From Streptomyces sclerotialus (lineage in GTDB: Bacteria > Actinomycetota > Actinomycetes > Streptomycetales > Streptomycetaceae), in assembly GCF_040907265.1 (NCBI RefSeq), contig NZ_JBFOHP010000002.1, positions 2,442,501 to 2,506,500 of the forward strand: a DNA stretch of 64,000 nucleotides, read 5' to 3'. Positions 62,639-64,000 of this stretch are shown in pieces; position 1 is the first letter of the stretch; each line of letters begins with the position of its first letter. The translations under genes were made by a program, and so were the position numbers. The notes under the pieces are model-generated. The model did not search any database, was not told the DNA's origin, and worked only from the letters and a program-made list of their open reading frames with translations.

Positions 62639-64000
62639 TCAGTGGTGGCCGTGGCCGCTGGTGATCTCCTGGTACTCCTCCACCGTCGGCTTCGGAATGT
62701 AGTTGTCCTCGCCGTAGTAGCTCTTGGAGAGCTTGGCGCGCAGCTTCTGCGAGCGCTTGATCTTGCGCTTGACGCCGTTCTCGTCGACCTCGGGGCCGAT
62801 CTCGAGCGGCTTGGGCTGCTCGTGCTGGGTGAGGGCGTGCAGCTGCTCCTGGCTGAGCGGCTCGTGCACCTCGATGAACTCACCGTGCGGCAGCCGCTTG
62901 ATGATGCCGGACTCGCGTCCGTGCAGCACCTTGTCGCGGTCGCGCCGCTGCAGACCCATGCAGATCCGCTTGGTGACGATGAAGCCGAGCACCGGGCCGA
63001 CGAAGAACGCGATCCGGACGAACCAGGTGATCGAGTTGATCGACAGGTGGAAGTGGGTGGCCCACAGGTCGTTGCCACCACCGACCAGCATCACCAGGTA
63101 CGCGATCAGCCAGGCCACACCGAAGCCGGTACGGGTCGGGGCGTTGCGCGGGCGGTCCAGCAGGTGGTGCTCACGCTTGTCGCCGGTGACCCAGGACTCG
63201 ATGAAGGGGTAGACCGCGATGGCCGCCAGGACCAGCGGGAAGATGATGATCGGGATCAGCACACCGAAGTTGACGGTGTAGTGACCGGCGATGGTCCACT
63301 CCCAGCCGGGCATGACACGGACGAGACCCTCGGCGAAGCCCATGTACCAGTCGGGCTGGGCGCCGGTGGACACCTGGTCCGGACGGTACGGACCGATGGC
63401 CCACACCGGGTTGATGGTGGCGATCGCGGCGATCACCGAGATCACACCGAAGACCAGGAAGAAGAAGCCTCCGGCCTTGGCCATGTAGACCGGCAGCAGC
63501 GGCATGCCGACCACGTTCTTCTCGGTCTTGCCGGCACCCGGGAACTGGGTGTGCTTGTGGTAGAAGACCAGGATCAGGTGCGCCACCAGCAGGCCGAGCA
63601 TGATGCCCGGCAGCAGCAGCACGTGGATCGAGAAGAACCGCGGAATGATGTCGTGGCCGGGGAACTCCCCGCCGAAGATGAACATCTGCAGGTACGAGCC
63701 GATCAGCGGCATCGCCAGGATGACACCCTCGATGAACCGGACACCGGTACCGGACAGCAGGTCGTCCGGGAGCGAGTAGCCGGTGAAGCCGGTGAACATG
63801 CCGAGCACCAGCAGCAGGAAGCCGAACAGCCAGTTGACCTCGCGCGGCTTGCGGAAGGCGCCGGTGAAGAACACCCGCATCATGTGGACCATCATGCCGG
63901 CGACGAACACCAGCGCGGCCCAGTGGTGGATCTGCCGGATCAGCAGGCCGCCGCGGACGTCGAAGCTGATGTCCAGCGTCGACTCGAAGGCCTGCGTCAT
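62639..64000 (-). CDS. qcrB: Cytochrome bc1 complex cytochrome b subunit QcrB (N-terminus beyond window)
   Basis: Membrane quinol-oxidising subunit of the actinobacterial bc1-aa3 respiratory supercomplex. The last 453 or so codons are visible and the 5' end lies past the right edge. Heme-ligand helices contain QIHHWAALVFVAGMMVHMMR and FFSIHVLLLPGIML, followed by LVAHLILV. The quinol-site motif reads QPDWYMGF, the PDWY form common in Actinobacteria instead of PEWY. The C-terminal extension of about 120 residues is charged, as in this group. Confidence 0.95.
   Translation of the reverse strand: MTQAFESTLDISFDVRGGLLIRQIHHWAALVFVAGMMVHMMRVFFTGAFRKPREVNWLFGFLLLVLGMFTGFTGYSLPDDLLSGTGVRFIEGVILAMPLIGSYLQMFIFGGEFPGHDIIPRFFSIHVLLLPGIMLGLLVAHLILVFYHKHTQFPGAGKTEKNVVGMPLLPVYMAKAGGFFFLVFGVISVIAAIATINPVWAIGPYRPDQVSTGAQPDWYMGFAEGLVRVMPGWEWTIAGHYTVNFGVLIPIIIFPLVLAAIAVYPFIESWVTGDKREHHLLDRPRNAPTRTGFGVAWLIAYLVMLVGGGNDLWATHFHLSINSITWFVRIAFFVGPVLGFIVTKRICMGLQRRDRDKVLHGRESGIIKRLPHGEFIEVHEPLSQEQLHALTQHEQPKPLEIGPEVDENGVKRKIKRSQKLRAKLSKSYYGEDNYIPKPTVEEYQEITSGHGHH

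Overview
The window is chromosomal DNA of a Streptomyces-like actinomycete. The evidence is very high GC content, frequent GTG/TTG starts, tightly overlapping operons, long spurious antisense reading frames, and a gene order that matches the conserved streptomycete core between the division/cell-wall (dcw) cluster and the qcrCAB respiratory operon. Nothing points to a plasmid, prophage, IS element, CRISPR array, tRNA/rRNA gene or biosynthetic gene cluster. It is core chromosome, so most genes are recognisable and the interesting material is mainly regulatory.

Layout. 1-5.3 kb (minus): murE (cut by the left edge), ftsI, ftsL and rsmH, the start of the dcw cluster. 5.7-11.6 kb (plus): a beta-carbonic anhydrase, then a MoxR / DUF58 / DUF3488-transglutaminase operon. 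12.3-15 kb (minus): DUF3040, a methyltransferase and a SAV_6107-type HEPN protein, separated by repeat-rich gaps. 15.1-19 kb (plus): a degenerate ABC ATPase, a YhgE/Pip-type membrane protein and a TetR regulator, behind a promoter with a perfect palindromic operator. 19-21 kb: a MacR-type palindrome, a G-rich 39-bp tandem repeat and a phytoene-desaturase-like flavoprotein. 21-25.7 kb (minus): Tyr-rich membrane protein, metF, thiE, an Rv2175c-type protein and a ferredoxin-reductase-like protein. 25.8-28.3 kb (plus): TPP riboswitch, thiO, thiS, thiG. 28.3-31.3 kb: PASTA Ser/Thr kinase and endonuclease IV. 31.3-33.5 kb: metal/redox genes (DUF4396 behind a CsoR-like box, sulfite-oxidase-like protein, bfr, and bfd behind an iron box). 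33.5-37 kb: divergent class II DAHP synthase and a fused anthranilate synthase behind a trp leader peptide and attenuator. 37-46.3 kb: 2-hydroxyacid dehydrogenase, phosphofructokinase, the macR-macS two-component system, lipid acyltransferase, esterase, glkA and neighbours. 46.4-49 kb: ArsA-like ATPase, SRPBCC protein and phosphoesterase. 49.3-56.3 kb: acyl-CoA ligase, mannosyltransferase-like GT4, a metallopeptidase-like lipoprotein and tandem NlpC/P60 hydrolases. 56.6-64 kb: NYN-domain protein, zinc ribbon, rhomboid, RAM-domain protein, a class V aminotransferase behind a SAM-IV riboswitch, trpD and qcrB (cut by the right edge).

How it fits together. Several genes serve envelope growth (murE, ftsI, ftsL, NlpC/P60, YhgE-like, PASTA kinase, acyltransferase, GT4). 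Thiamine synthesis is under TPP control. Aromatic amino-acid synthesis is present as DAHP synthase, attenuated anthranilate synthase and trpD. Central carbon is represented by a pfkA whose active-site residues look PPi-type and by glucokinase. Iron storage and release are represented by bfr and bfd. The regulatory features most worth a second look are: the SAM-IV leader with a 6-codon ORF and terminator (61.05-61.25 kb); the orphan MacR box feeding an eroded reading frame (18.98-19.33 kb); a shortened c-di-AMP-riboswitch-like leader (56.3 kb); and the CsoR-like box plus leader hairpin before DUF4396 (31.27 kb).
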